Source: Flammeovirga aprica JL-4 (GTDB lineage: Bacteria; Bacteroidota; Bacteroidia; Cytophagales; Flammeovirgaceae). From it: DNA of 64,000 nucleotides. The notes under the pieces were generated by a model, which saw only the letters and a program-made list of their open reading frames with translations, did no database searches and was not told the origin of the DNA. Positions 34,640-44,574 of the stretch are shown here, in pieces. The translations under genes and the position numbers were made by a program. The stretch lies in assembly GCF_012844305.1 (NCBI RefSeq), contig NZ_JABANE010000026.1, positions 1-64,000 of the forward strand, in the 5' to 3' direction. Each line of letters opens with the position of its first letter. Within the stretch, counting starts at the first letter, position 1.

Positions 34640-35249
34640 GATAATTTATCCCTTTCTCAAAGCCAGCTTGCATAAGTTGTTCCCATACAAATAAAGTCAT
34701 AAAACTATCTGATAAAGAATCGTGTGCATTATCCAAAAGAATTTTATCTTCTAAGGTAAGATGGCTTTTGAAGTGATTGAAAGCAGTAGATAATCGTTGC
34801 CAAGTATAATTATTGTATTTCTCATTCCATTCCTTTACTACACCTGTAGAAAAAACGTTCATGGCACAATAAATCCCTCTGGCGTTTCTCAGGTCTACAT
34901 AATTCATATCAAAAGGTGCGTTGTATATCACTATGTTCTGATCTTCAACAAGATCGTTGATCATGTCTTGCATAGCAAAATCATATACCGGCGCATCTTC
35001 TACCATTTGAGGAGAAATACCATTGACGGCCATTGCCTCAGGCCAAGTTTTTCTATACTTAGGTTTAATGTAAGTACTGAGAAGAATATCCTTTTTATCA
35101 TTGATAATACTTATCTGCAAGGCTTCATCTACCCCGGCATCAAGTCCGGTTGTTTCTGTATCAAGAATTAAGAAATTTTCTGTAATAAATTTCTCTTGCT
35201 TAGTACTTTCAGTTCCTGCTTTTTTATTTTTGATAAGATCATCAAACAT
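34632..35249 (-). CDS. DnaQ-like DEDD 3'-5' exonuclease
   Basis: A DEDDh/DEDDy-type exonuclease fold. Exo I is FLILDTETTG (Asp30, Glu32), Exo II is IVIYNAPFDMNYVD, and Exo III is in the region LLDNAHDSLSDSFMT with an His and Asp pair. It is a single-domain protein similar in size to RNase T or the epsilon-like proofreading exonucleases found alone in many genomes. The substrate (DNA or RNA) cannot be told. The 5' tail (1-20) is Lys/Glu-rich and unstructured. Confidence 0.88.
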   Translation of the reverse strand: MFDDLIKNKKAGTESTKQEKFITENFLILDTETTGLDAGVDEALQISIINDKKDILLSTYIKPKYRKTWPEAMAVNGISPQMVEDAPVYDFAMQDMINDLVEDQNIVIYNAPFDMNYVDLRNARGIYCAMNVFSTGVVKEWNEKYNNYTWQRLSTAFNHFKSHLTLEDKILLDNAHDSLSDSFMTLFVWEQLMQAGFEKGINYLK

Positions 35250-35460
35250 GGTAAAAAATTATACTGGTTTAAGGTATTATTAATGAAGTGATGAGAATGC
35301 ACTGTATGGTAAATAATGTACTTGGCAGAATACATCGCTCAAAGTTATTAATTTAAGCAATAGATCTTTTCGTTACAATATTTTTAGAAGAATTAATTGT
35401 AATTATTTTATTTCTAAGTACAAAGTCAAAAATAAATCATAGTTAATTTTGAAGTTGTAC

Positions 35461-38400
35461 TTAAACGCCTTGTTCTCTATACTTTTTAGGTGTAACACCA
35501 TAAAGGTCAGAAAAACATTTTGTAAAATACGCTGGAGTATTGAATCCGGTCTGATAAGCAATATCAGAAATGACCGCATCTGAGTTTTTCAATAATTCAG
35601 CACTGTATCTCAAACGAATATCACGCATAAATACACTCGAAGATTTTCCGGTTAAAGCCTTTATTTTACGATGCAATTGACTTCTACTTATAAATAGTTG
35701 CTGTGCTACTTCTTCCACGCTCAACTCCGTATTATCAAGATTGTCTTCAACTATAGCTGTAAATGACTTGATTAACTTTTCATCGTTATTTGAAAACTCT
35801 ACCACATCTTCCTTCACTAAGAAATGTTCACGGAATTTAGATTGAAGAATTCTTCTATTTTCAAGAATACCTTGTATTCTCACCAATAACTCCTGCTTAT
35901 TAAATGGTTTGGTGATATAAGCATCTGCTTTTGTGGAATAACCTTTCAACAGTGTTGATTGATCAGCTTTTGCAGTCAATAAAATAACTGGAATATGTGA
36001 TGTCTGATCCGTTTCTTTAAGTAGACGAGTCACTTCAATACCGTCAATTTCCGGCATCATAACATCAGATAGAATGATATCTGGAATCAACTCTTTCGCT
36101 GCTTCAAAACCTTTCTGACCATTCTCAGCTAAACTTACCTGATACTTATCTTTTAGTATTTTATGTAGATAATTTCTTATGTCTTCATTATCATCTATCA
36201 CTAATATTGAAGGCAGATTTTTATCATCACTACTCATTTGACCTTCAGGAACTTCTGAAGACAAGTGTTCTGGCAGAACTGATTGTAAACTTTCTAATTC
36301 TGACTCAGTAATTTCCAGTTCTACATCTTTATCCTCAAAGAAGGCTAGGCTGACTGGAATCTCAATATCAAACCTTGTCCACTCACTTTCAACGCTTTCA
36401 ACTTCTATTTTACCAAAATACTTAGTGATAATACCTTGTGTTAAAGCCAAACCAATTCCGTTGGTGGTAGAAAGACCAATATTTGAATGATAGTATTGAT
36501 CAAAAATATACGGTAAATCTGAAGCGGCTATTCCCTTTCCATTATCGTAGAAAGACATTTTTAAAATCCCTTGCTCAATACTAGCTTTTACCACAATCTT
36601 ACCTTCTGTCTTTGAGAACTTAATCGCATTAAAAATCAAGTTATTAACGATTTTATTAATACTATTTTTATCGATATAGCCTTCTCTTTCCTCAGTTTCA
36701 AACTGAAAATCAATAGTTACATTTTGTTGTTCAGCGTATGAATGAAAAGATGAAACGCCCACAGACAGTAATTCTTTAATGTCCGTATTACTTAGTTTTA
36801 AGGTATTATTATTTTGAAGTTCAAGATTAGTAAGATCCAAAATCTGATTAATCAGTTCCAGCAGTTGTTTTGTCTGATACTCTAACGATCTTAAACTATT
36901 ATTTTTCTCCACTTGCTCTTTGAGTTCATCAATAGCCCCAATCATCAATGTAAGAGGTGTCCTAAATTCATGGGAAATATTAGCAAAGAACTTCGTTTTA
37001 AACTCATCCAATTCTTCCAATCTTTTTTCCCTTTCAATAGCGCTAAGTTTTTGCTCTTCAGAAACTTTCAGCTGTGCTTCTTTCAATCTGATATTAATAA
37101 AGTAAAGAACGATCACAACCAATGCCAACACACAAACTAAGATGACAATCCAAAACCACAATGTTCTTTCTTTTTGAGCTGATTTTAATAAATCATCTTT
37201 CAGCTCTTTTTCTTTAAGCAATTTTTTGTTGTTGAAATTAGCTTCCAACTGCGTCAGCTTTCTGAATTCCGACTTATTATTTAATTCATTATTTACCTCC
37301 AACTTCTCTCTCTGATACTTAAACGCATTTTTGAAATCACCAGTAGCTTCGTACAGTCTGATCAAATGATCAATCATTTTATATTTCCTTTGAATTAAAC
37401 TTCTATCCTTGGAAATTGCATAACCCTCTAAATAATATTTCTCTGCTTTTTTATAATCCTGATCTCTTTCAAAAGCAATGAGACCTAAAACCTCGTATGC
37501 TGCAGCATGAGTGGAATAACTGTACTTATATTTTTCAATCACATCTAATGCCTCTTCAATATAATATTCTGCTGAATCAAATTGCTTTAATTTCCAGTAT
37601 CCAATTCCTATTAGTGTTGAAGCAGGAGCTAACCGTTCTTTCTGATTTTTCTTTAAAAAAATACTCCTTGCTTTTTGAGCTGATAATAATGCCTTCTTTA
37701 AATTTTCTTGTTTTATCACAGAATCTTTTACGAATGCATTCAACGAAGAATATGTACCTGAAATATTTACATTAATATTAGCGATAAAATATTCGTTGTT
37801 TATTTTTTCAGCAACTGATAGGGCTTCTTCAAAGATAGAGATCGCTTTCGTATAGTTTTCTTTTGCTAGGCTTTCATCGTCGATACTATTGTTTTTCCAA
37901 ATCAATGCTTCATTACTAAGCACCTTAAAAAGTCCTTGAAGGTCTCCATTTTCCTCGTAAATCAGTTTTGCACGCTGAAAATAGCGGATAGCCTCATCAA
38001 AATCACCAACATTTTTGAGGTATAAGCCCATATGATTACATCCCAAGGCAATTTCAGTGGAATCCTGTAGCTCTTCTAAATACCCAAACCCTTCATATAA
38101 ATTTGAATAAGCCAAGGAATCATGTCCCATAAATGATTCAACAGAACCAAGACATAAACTACTTTTTCCTTTACCTTTTAAATAATCACTTTCAAAGCTT
38201 AAACGCTTGGCCTCAGTTAAATATATTTTGGCACTATCTAATTTCCCTCCAATCATAAACGTCCTGCCTTTGATTTCTATCAAGTCTATTTTGTGCTCTT
38301 GATAGTCTTCAATCTCAGGTTCTGAAAGGAGAGAATCAATAATATGAACAGTCTGTACCGTGTTCTTATATTTTTTTTTCTCTAGCAACTTTTTAGCTGC

Positions 38401-38502
38401 TTCGTATTTGGCGTCTTCTTCTAAACCTTCAAGTGGGTTTTGACTAAAAATAGGTGAAGATAAAGAAAGTAGAAAAGTTATTAGCAGTAAAAATTTATTC
38501 AC
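35461..38502 (-). CDS. TPR-containing hybrid histidine kinase / AraC-type response regulator
   Basis: 1013 residues in one chain. A signal peptide (1-20) and periplasmic TPR repeats (about 60-430) precede a TM (about 455-478), then a coiled coil, HisKA with His511 (ANISHEFRTP), HATPase (NLIFNAIKFSK, DNGKGIA, GIGLALTQG), REC with Asp813 (ILSDVMMPEIDG) and an AraC HTH at about 920-1010 (VAQQLFISRSQLHRK, ISDIAYQTGFNTPAYFTKCF). This is an HTCS-like regulator but with TPR in place of the beta-propeller sensor. The SpoIIE phosphatase gene is 34 bases upstream on the same strand. There is no obvious target operon next to it. Confidence 0.9.
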   Translation of the reverse strand: MNKFLLLITFLLSLSSPIFSQNPLEGLEEDAKYEAAKKLLEKKKYKNTVQTVHIIDSLLSEPEIEDYQEHKIDLIEIKGRTFMIGGKLDSAKIYLTEAKRLSFESDYLKGKGKSSLCLGSVESFMGHDSLAYSNLYEGFGYLEELQDSTEIALGCNHMGLYLKNVGDFDEAIRYFQRAKLIYEENGDLQGLFKVLSNEALIWKNNSIDDESLAKENYTKAISIFEEALSVAEKINNEYFIANINVNISGTYSSLNAFVKDSVIKQENLKKALLSAQKARSIFLKKNQKERLAPASTLIGIGYWKLKQFDSAEYYIEEALDVIEKYKYSYSTHAAAYEVLGLIAFERDQDYKKAEKYYLEGYAISKDRSLIQRKYKMIDHLIRLYEATGDFKNAFKYQREKLEVNNELNNKSEFRKLTQLEANFNNKKLLKEKELKDDLLKSAQKERTLWFWIVILVCVLALVVIVLYFINIRLKEAQLKVSEEQKLSAIEREKRLEELDEFKTKFFANISHEFRTPLTLMIGAIDELKEQVEKNNSLRSLEYQTKQLLELINQILDLTNLELQNNNTLKLSNTDIKELLSVGVSSFHSYAEQQNVTIDFQFETEEREGYIDKNSINKIVNNLIFNAIKFSKTEGKIVVKASIEQGILKMSFYDNGKGIAASDLPYIFDQYYHSNIGLSTTNGIGLALTQGIITKYFGKIEVESVESEWTRFDIEIPVSLAFFEDKDVELEITESELESLQSVLPEHLSSEVPEGQMSSDDKNLPSILVIDDNEDIRNYLHKILKDKYQVSLAENGQKGFEAAKELIPDIILSDVMMPEIDGIEVTRLLKETDQTSHIPVILLTAKADQSTLLKGYSTKADAYITKPFNKQELLVRIQGILENRRILQSKFREHFLVKEDVVEFSNNDEKLIKSFTAIVEDNLDNTELSVEEVAQQLFISRSQLHRKIKALTGKSSSVFMRDIRLRYSAELLKNSDAVISDIAYQTGFNTPAYFTKCFSDLYGVTPKKYREQGV

Positions 38503-38536
38503 TTTTCAATACATTTAAAAAATAACTCCGATTAAT

Positions 38537-40600
38537 TTATAATTTAAAACCTATTACTAAAATATCGTCTGTTTGCGATTCATTCTGCTGTTTCCTCCAC
38601 GTTTCAAAACGATGTAATAGGATTTTCTCCTGTTCTTTAGCTGGAAGATGATGAATTTCATCGATCAATTCTCTAAATCTTTTCACTAAAAACTTCTTGT
38701 TATTTGGCCCACCAAGCTGATCTTGATAACCGTCAGAATAAAGGTAAATAAGTGTTTCCTTCTTGCTAAAATCAAGTTCATGATTTTGAAAAGCGGAACT
38801 ATTCAAATCCATACCTCCAATACTTCTTCGATCACCTTTCATAACAAATTGCTTACCATCTTGATAGTATAACCAAGAATTTTTGGCACTACTCACTATT
38901 ACTTTTTTCTGAGTATAATTGATCAAAGCAATAGAAATGTCCATACCATCCTGAACACCAAAGCTTTCATGTTGCTTCAGTGTCATTTGTAATTGCAGGT
39001 GTAAGTTTTCAAGGATATCCTTAGGTGAAATAATACGTTTGACTTTAATAATTTCATTTAGCAATCCTGTACCAATTAATGACATAAAGGCTCCCGGAAC
39101 ACCATGTCCTGTACAATCACTACAAGCAATAATTGCCATTTCATCTTCCACGCCTTCGAGTATTCCTGAAGAATAATAAAAATCACCTGACACAAGATCC
39201 CTTGGCTTGTAGAAAAGCATTAATTCTTGACATAACTTTTCTATATTTGAACGGATAGGTAGTGAAGCATTTTGAATTCTTGTTGCATAATTCACACCGG
39301 CTGAAATTCTTCTATTTTTAGAGTCAATCAGTTCCACGTATTCTTGAAGGTGATCTCTCTGTGCTGCAATTTCCTCCGCTTGAATTTCAATTTTAAAGTT
39401 TTTGTCAGAAATTTTCTGATACGCAACTTTAAGATCTCTATAGAATCTATACAAAAAGTAAATAAAAATACCACTCACTATGAAGATAAATACAAGAACA
39501 TAAATGAATTTTTCCTGATCATTCATTACTCTCTCATTGTATTCCTTTTCAAGCTTAAGTGAATAGATCTCAGAAATATGTTTTTCAGATTCATAAGAAG
39601 ATTTGATCTTCTCTACCCTCGTTTCTATTTCAATATTATCAATTTTTGCTTTTATCTCATTATACTCCGTTACGTAATTGTAAGCCGCTTTCCAATTGTG
39701 ATCTTCTTTTTCAATCTTTGCCAGTAATTCACAGACATCTTTGATAAAGAACATTGCCTCTAATGAATTTGCCAAATGATAAACTTCTAATGCTTGCTCT
39801 CTTGCTTTTTTTAAGTTAGAAGATTTAAAATAATATACAGCAGACATCAACTTGTATTCACATAATGCATACTGATCATCAAAATTTTCAAAGTGACGGA
39901 TGGATTCATTGATATAAGAAGTAGCCTCTGCCATTTCTCCAAGATTGGAATAAATCTGCGCTTTTATTGCCAAAACATAAGCTTCCTCTTCTTCGAAATT
40001 ATATTTGATGGCATTGACATAAGCTTCATCTTCATATTTGAGTCCTAACTTATTATGTCCCCACTTCATATACACTTCACCTATGTTGAGCAACATATTG
40101 ACCTCATGTCTCCTCTGTTCCAAAGTGATTTCATCTGCTTCATACATTCCATTACGAATAGATTCAAGCCCTTTCAAGTAATATTTCAAAGCTTTTTTAT
40201 AATCTTTTTTTCTGAAATAGAATACTCCAATATTATTACAGATCGTGGAAACATCCGGCCAGTCTTTAATCTCCTCCGAGAGATGAAGCGCCTTCATGGT
40301 ATTTTCAAAACCTTTTGTGATTTCTCCTTTTTTTATCAAATAACTTCCACTTATCTGATAAGCAAAGCTTTCCGCTTCTTTATCCCCTATTTCTAAAGCT
40401 ATTTTCTTCAACTTATCAGTATAAAATAGTGTAGAGTCAGAAAGAGTGTGCAGGTGTGTAAAAGATGAATTTTTCAGTTGGGCAATATCGTCCTTAGGAG
40501 TATTCTTTGCAGAAGTATACTCTATAATACATAATAATAGTATTACAAGAAGGGTAAGTTTAGAACCAAACTTTTTTGTATTAACGGTATTGATCAGCAA
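38537..40600 (-). CDS. TPR protein with SpoIIE/PP2C serine phosphatase domain
   Basis: 687 residues. An N-terminal hydrophobic segment (about 15-32) is followed by periplasmic TPR repeats (about 60-310), a TM (about 362-385, KFIYVLVFIFIVSGIFIYFL), a coiled linker and a SpoIIE phosphatase domain (about 425-687) with GDFYYSSG, ACSDCTGHGVPGAFMSLIG and YLYSDGYQDQ. Acidic residues in GDF, DCTGHG and SDG bind the two metals. SpoIIE phosphatases usually act on anti-anti-sigma factors, but no such gene lies nearby. The hybrid kinase downstream is 34 bases away and shares the TPR sensor plan, suggesting one signalling unit. Confidence 0.9.
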   Translation of the reverse strand: MLINTVNTKKFGSKLTLLVILLLCIIEYTSAKNTPKDDIAQLKNSSFTHLHTLSDSTLFYTDKLKKIALEIGDKEAESFAYQISGSYLIKKGEITKGFENTMKALHLSEEIKDWPDVSTICNNIGVFYFRKKDYKKALKYYLKGLESIRNGMYEADEITLEQRRHEVNMLLNIGEVYMKWGHNKLGLKYEDEAYVNAIKYNFEEEEAYVLAIKAQIYSNLGEMAEATSYINESIRHFENFDDQYALCEYKLMSAVYYFKSSNLKKAREQALEVYHLANSLEAMFFIKDVCELLAKIEKEDHNWKAAYNYVTEYNEIKAKIDNIEIETRVEKIKSSYESEKHISEIYSLKLEKEYNERVMNDQEKFIYVLVFIFIVSGIFIYFLYRFYRDLKVAYQKISDKNFKIEIQAEEIAAQRDHLQEYVELIDSKNRRISAGVNYATRIQNASLPIRSNIEKLCQELMLFYKPRDLVSGDFYYSSGILEGVEDEMAIIACSDCTGHGVPGAFMSLIGTGLLNEIIKVKRIISPKDILENLHLQLQMTLKQHESFGVQDGMDISIALINYTQKKVIVSSAKNSWLYYQDGKQFVMKGDRRSIGGMDLNSSAFQNHELDFSKKETLIYLYSDGYQDQLGGPNNKKFLVKRFRELIDEIHHLPAKEQEKILLHRFETWRKQQNESQTDDILVIGFKL

Positions 40601-40873
40601 GCGATTTGTGTGTAAAAAAAGAGCCTTATTCCTTAAAATTATAAAAAAACTTAGCTAAATACAAGTTTTTTAATGAGGTCTCCCCTCTAAAAAAAATGAT
40701 TTTAGTTTTAAAATTTAATGTACAATGTTATGTGTTTGTATTATTCAATGAAAAACAAATCTTTTATGGATTAAAAAGCTCCTAAAAAAGTAGATTTGGC
40801 TAAAAACTCAAGAGTAAGAAATATAGAAAAAAGATGGTTCAAAACACAGGTCCAATCATGGTTATGTTAATGC

Positions 40874-41641
40874 TTATAACACTCTGAAATTATAATTAAT
40901 TATCTGAGTTTTTCGGTCCGCCTTTTGGATTATTTTCTTAAAAGTTGAAGGGGTTTTACCGACAAAAAATTTAAACTCTTTGATGAAATGAGCTTGATCA
41001 AAATAGCCAGAGTCTAGCCCTACTTCAGTAAGGTCATCATTTTCATCAATCACACTACATAGAGATTTCCGAAACTTAATTAAGCGTTCTAGTTTTTTGG
41101 GAGAAATTCCAATGGCTTTTGAAAAGAGACGATTAAGAGAAGTGTAATTGGTATTATGTTTTTGACAAAAATGTTCTATTAAAATTGAATTGTCTCCTTT
41201 TCTATAATTCCAGTAAAATTCTTTCAATAGTTCTTGGTGCATTTTTTCCCTATATAAATTGGAAAGTAAACTTTCGAGATCTACTATAAAATTTCTTTCT
41301 GAAATTGTATCTATAACAATTGATACTATTGAGTTAATCACCTTCTTTACGTCAATAGTAAAGAAGGATTGAATGGCATAAGGGTAAAACCTCACTCCAA
41401 TTAATTTTGTCCCTTTGGGATAGGAATAGGCAGACGGTTGTAAACTCAAACCTTCCAAATAAGGAGATTGTATTTCAATTTGATTTCTAAGAATGTGTGA
41501 TCCATCAATTGGAATAATAAGGTTGAAATATTGACTTGGCGGATTGTAGATTTCTATATCTTCCTCATTATTCTCCAAAACCCAGATTCGTTCTATCAAA
41601 TCTGGGTATTTGGAAGATTTATATGATTCTATTTTTATCAA
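40874..41641 (-). CDS. AraC family transcriptional regulator
   Basis: 255 residues. The N-terminal half is a DUF6597-like sensor (YPDLIERIWVLENNEEDIEI, GVRFYPYAIQSFF), and the C-terminal HTH region (about 155-240) holds YTSLNRLFSKAIGISPKKLERL and YFDQAHFIKEFKFFVGKTPSTF. It follows the VOC gene by 4 bases on the same strand, so the two are co-transcribed; the regulator may control detoxification by the VOC protein. Confidence 0.88.
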   Translation of the reverse strand: MIKIESYKSSKYPDLIERIWVLENNEEDIEIYNPPSQYFNLIIPIDGSHILRNQIEIQSPYLEGLSLQPSAYSYPKGTKLIGVRFYPYAIQSFFTIDVKKVINSIVSIVIDTISERNFIVDLESLLSNLYREKMHQELLKEFYWNYRKGDNSILIEHFCQKHNTNYTSLNRLFSKAIGISPKKLERLIKFRKSLCSVIDENDDLTEVGLDSGYFDQAHFIKEFKFFVGKTPSTFKKIIQKADRKTQIINYNFRVL

Positions 41642-41645
41642 AAAT

Positions 41646-42035
41646 CTATGCTGCTACTAATTCCAATTTATTTCCATCAGGATCTAAAATAACACTTTCA
41701 TAATAACCATCCCCTGTAATTCTGGGCTCTCCAAAAATTTCATAGCCCTTTTTTCTAAACTTCTCTGTCATTTCATCTACTTTCATTCGACTCCCAACAG
41801 AAAATGCTAAATGTGTAATACCCACTCTGTCTTCACTCCCAAGATGCTCTTTTAAACGATCATGATGCATAATTTCTAAACGAGTATTTTCTCCTTCCAT
41901 AGAAAGGAAATAGGAAGAAAACCCTTTTTTAGGATTGATGTATTTCTCATTTGATGTCATGCTAAAGTAATGCATATAAAATGCTCTAAGGCGTTCTAAG
42001 TCTTTAGTCCAAATGGCAATATGTTCTATTTTCAT
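41646..42035 (-). CDS. VOC family (glyoxalase I-like) protein
   Basis: A single VOC domain of 129 residues. Putative metal ligands are His5 (KIEHIAIW), Glu54 (TRLEIMHH), His75 (GITHLAF) and Glu125 (GNKLELV), consistent with the YaeR/SMU1112c-type of glyoxalase-like protein. It probably acts on or binds a small reactive or hydrophobic compound. First gene of a pair with the AraC regulator. Confidence 0.88.
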   Translation of the reverse strand: MKIEHIAIWTKDLERLRAFYMHYFSMTSNEKYINPKKGFSSYFLSMEGENTRLEIMHHDRLKEHLGSEDRVGITHLAFSVGSRMKVDEMTEKFRKKGYEIFGEPRITGDGYYESVILDPDGNKLELVAA

Positions 42036-42124
42036 CTTACTTTATGTTTAGTATGATGCAAATATAGAAAGTGAAGAATACAGGAAATTGTATATTTTAA
42101 ACAACGAAATAAAAGTTACAAAAA

Positions 42125-42250
42125 CAGGCACCATGACTGAAGGTCATGGGCTTTTGGGAAGCTATCCCTCTTTTCAACTGTAATTCATAATCAAAAGTTA
42201 ATAAATGAGATATCTTCCCATAAGACCATAATTTCAATTATGGGTCTACG
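42125..42250 (-). repeat. BIME/REP-like element 2, inverted relative to element 1
   Basis: The left palindrome CCATGAC...GTCATGG (42131-42149) is followed by GCTTTTGGGAAGC. The right palindrome CCATAATT-TC-AATTATGG (42226-42243) is preceded by TCTTCCCATAAGA. The two end types match those at 20104-20290 but in reverse order, so this is a second, shorter copy in the opposite orientation. It lies between the gshAB stop (42279) and the VOC gene start (42035). Confidence 0.65.
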
Positions 42251-42278
42251 AAACATCTGCTTTCATTCGCCCTAGTAC

Positions 42279-44567
42279 TTAATACCCCAAAGCATCCAAA
42301 ACTTTAGCATTCAATCGTCTATTCTCTCCTTTATAAGGATAACAATGAATATGAATCGCCGGATTAAAGTTCATTTCTATAATAGCATAATTATCATCCG
42401 TAGCTTCTTCATTGATATCATCAATCATCATATCCAAACCCGTGATTTTGACATCCAATGCTTTTGCCGCTTCTACCGCAATCTTCTTATAAGAGTCAGG
42501 AATATCATCTGTATAATCAATACTGTCTCCTCCTGTAGAAATATTTGAATTCTCTCTTAAGTAAATGATTTGATCTTTTAATGGCACAAAATCAAAATCG
42601 TAACCTTGTGTCTTTAAAAACATCTCTTCTGCTTCACCAAGAGCAATTTTCTCTAAAGGCGTTTTATAACCTTTTCCCCTTAAAGGATCTTTGTTTTTCT
42701 CAATCACTAATTCTCTTACAGTAGATTTACCATCACCTTTCACATTAGCAGGTACTCGATGTAGAATACCTACCACTTCATCATTTATAATAAAGATTCG
42801 ATATTCTTTTCCAGTCACAAACTCTTCAATCAAAATAGAATTCTCATGTTCAAAAGCGATTTCAATTGCTCTATCAAAAAGGGCTTTATCTTGATTTTCT
42901 TTTAAAATACTAATTCCTAACCCGAAATTGGTTGATTTTGGTTTGATCACAATTGACTGTCCTTCATAAAAAACAAAGTCACTTTTCGCTTTTTCTACAG
43001 AAGTGTATTGCTCTCCTTTTGGTGTTCTAATGCCAACATTTTCAATTACCTTTTTGGTCATGACTTTGTTTTCCATCATCAAAACACTCACATAATTGTC
43101 CAATGAAGTTCGAGTGGCTTGCATTACATACTCTTCTTTACCCAATCGATCCAATTTGATAAAGTTTTCTGTACGATCCATGATTTCAAAATTCACTCCT
43201 CTTAAGATCGACTCTCTTAATACCAATTGAGTGGACAATTCCATATCTTCTAAACCATGGAATTTGAATTGAACGCCTTCAGAAGCCTCTTTATACTCAA
43301 TCGCTTTTTCCAAATGCCACTGAATATACTCCTTCCCTTGGATCTCTTTTAAAGTCTGACAAGAAGGACGTACTTTTCTATCTTCAGAAAGCATCATTAA
43401 TTTTCTGAAAGTAGAAGCGTAATCTTTTGGAGCAAAAGCGACAAACATATCCAAAATCTCAGCTGTAAGGCTTTGAATGGCATCATTTAATTTCACTTTA
43501 TGATCCTCTACAACAATTTGAGCATCCTCTGACAGACCTTCACTCGCTACGATTTCTTGGTTCATGGTAGCCTGAACTTGTTCCTCTTTTGTGATTTCCT
43601 TTCCCTCTTTATACAAACAGAAAAGCAAGAAAAGATGAATGATCTTCGCTGTATCTTCACTAATTCCAATTTTCTCATGAGGGTCTAGGTCCAACAATCG
43701 CACCTCTACATATTTCAGCTTTCCATTGACTTCTTTCAAACGAATGGGTGTGTAGTTTTCCTTATAACTATTCAATACTCCTTCCTCAATGGCTACATTA
43801 ATACTGTTTTTATAATTCTTCATCGAACTATAATCCAACACCAAATCATCAATGTTCTTATAGCCACAAACTGTAGAACGCATTGAAATAGCATGATCAA
43901 AATGATGACTGTCTTTGGTTGCTTTTGGCAATTGATCAATACAACATTTCAAATAAGTATTATGCAAAGCGGGACTATTTCCTAATAAAGCAATCAAATA
44001 CCATCTGTAACGAAGGAAGTTTCTAGTGATTTTCAGATATAATTCCTCTCTAAATTCCTCATAAGTCACATCTCCTTCATATTGCTGATATAAAAACTGA
44101 ATGTTCTTATCTTCTAAAGAAAAGTTGTAATGAATACCTGAAAGCAACTGTTTCTTCTTACCGTATTTGGTCGCTAAGTGATTTCTATATTCCTCATTTT
44201 CTTTCCCTGCCTCACCAAAATCAGCAATTTTAATTTCATCTTCATTCTCTGGTAATTCTGGAGGCGTACTTTGAGGCCATAATAATTCATCCCCTAAATT
44301 TTCAGTCACTACATCATGTATGGTTTCCAAAAACCCAAGAGCTTCTTTTATACTTGGTAAAGGAGGCGTAATCATTTCCACCTGACTTTCTGAAAAATCA
44401 GTAGTGATATAAGGATGTGTTAATTTATTTCCAAAAACAGCAGGATGAGACGTAGTAGCCATTTTGCCGTCTTTTGTGATTCTAACGTTTTCTTTTTCTA
44501 AACCAAAGTTACCTTCAAAGATGCGTTCAGTTCTATTATCTTTTAATATGTTTTGTATCGTGTGCAT
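42279..44567 (-). CDS. gshAB: Bifunctional glutamate-cysteine ligase / glutathione synthetase (GshAB)
   Basis: 762 residues, the length of the GshF/GshAB fusion. The first two-thirds are a GshA-type ligase (GNFGLEKENVRITKDG, FSESQVEMITPPLPS, LSGIHYNFSL). The C-terminal third is an ATP-grasp domain that replaces GshB (VIKPKSTNFGLGISIL, ILIEEFVTGKEYRIFI, IEMNFNPAIHIHCYP). The enzyme makes glutathione from glutamate, cysteine and glycine. It stands just upstream of BIME element 2, and the MATE gene is 7 bases upstream on the same strand, so the two are co-transcribed. Confidence 0.9.
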   Translation of the reverse strand: MHTIQNILKDNRTERIFEGNFGLEKENVRITKDGKMATTSHPAVFGNKLTHPYITTDFSESQVEMITPPLPSIKEALGFLETIHDVVTENLGDELLWPQSTPPELPENEDEIKIADFGEAGKENEEYRNHLATKYGKKKQLLSGIHYNFSLEDKNIQFLYQQYEGDVTYEEFREELYLKITRNFLRYRWYLIALLGNSPALHNTYLKCCIDQLPKATKDSHHFDHAISMRSTVCGYKNIDDLVLDYSSMKNYKNSINVAIEEGVLNSYKENYTPIRLKEVNGKLKYVEVRLLDLDPHEKIGISEDTAKIIHLFLLFCLYKEGKEITKEEQVQATMNQEIVASEGLSEDAQIVVEDHKVKLNDAIQSLTAEILDMFVAFAPKDYASTFRKLMMLSEDRKVRPSCQTLKEIQGKEYIQWHLEKAIEYKEASEGVQFKFHGLEDMELSTQLVLRESILRGVNFEIMDRTENFIKLDRLGKEEYVMQATRTSLDNYVSVLMMENKVMTKKVIENVGIRTPKGEQYTSVEKAKSDFVFYEGQSIVIKPKSTNFGLGISILKENQDKALFDRAIEIAFEHENSILIEEFVTGKEYRIFIINDEVVGILHRVPANVKGDGKSTVRELVIEKNKDPLRGKGYKTPLEKIALGEAEEMFLKTQGYDFDFVPLKDQIIYLRENSNISTGGDSIDYTDDIPDSYKKIAVEAAKALDVKITGLDMMIDDINEEATDDNYAIIEMNFNPAIHIHCYPYKGENRRLNAKVLDALGY

Positions 44568-44574
44568 AATTTTT

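Noticed and set aside
38502..38537. Fusion of the SpoIIE and hybrid-kinase genes
   Set aside because: A clear stop and a 34-base gap separate them; each has its own signal sequence and TM.
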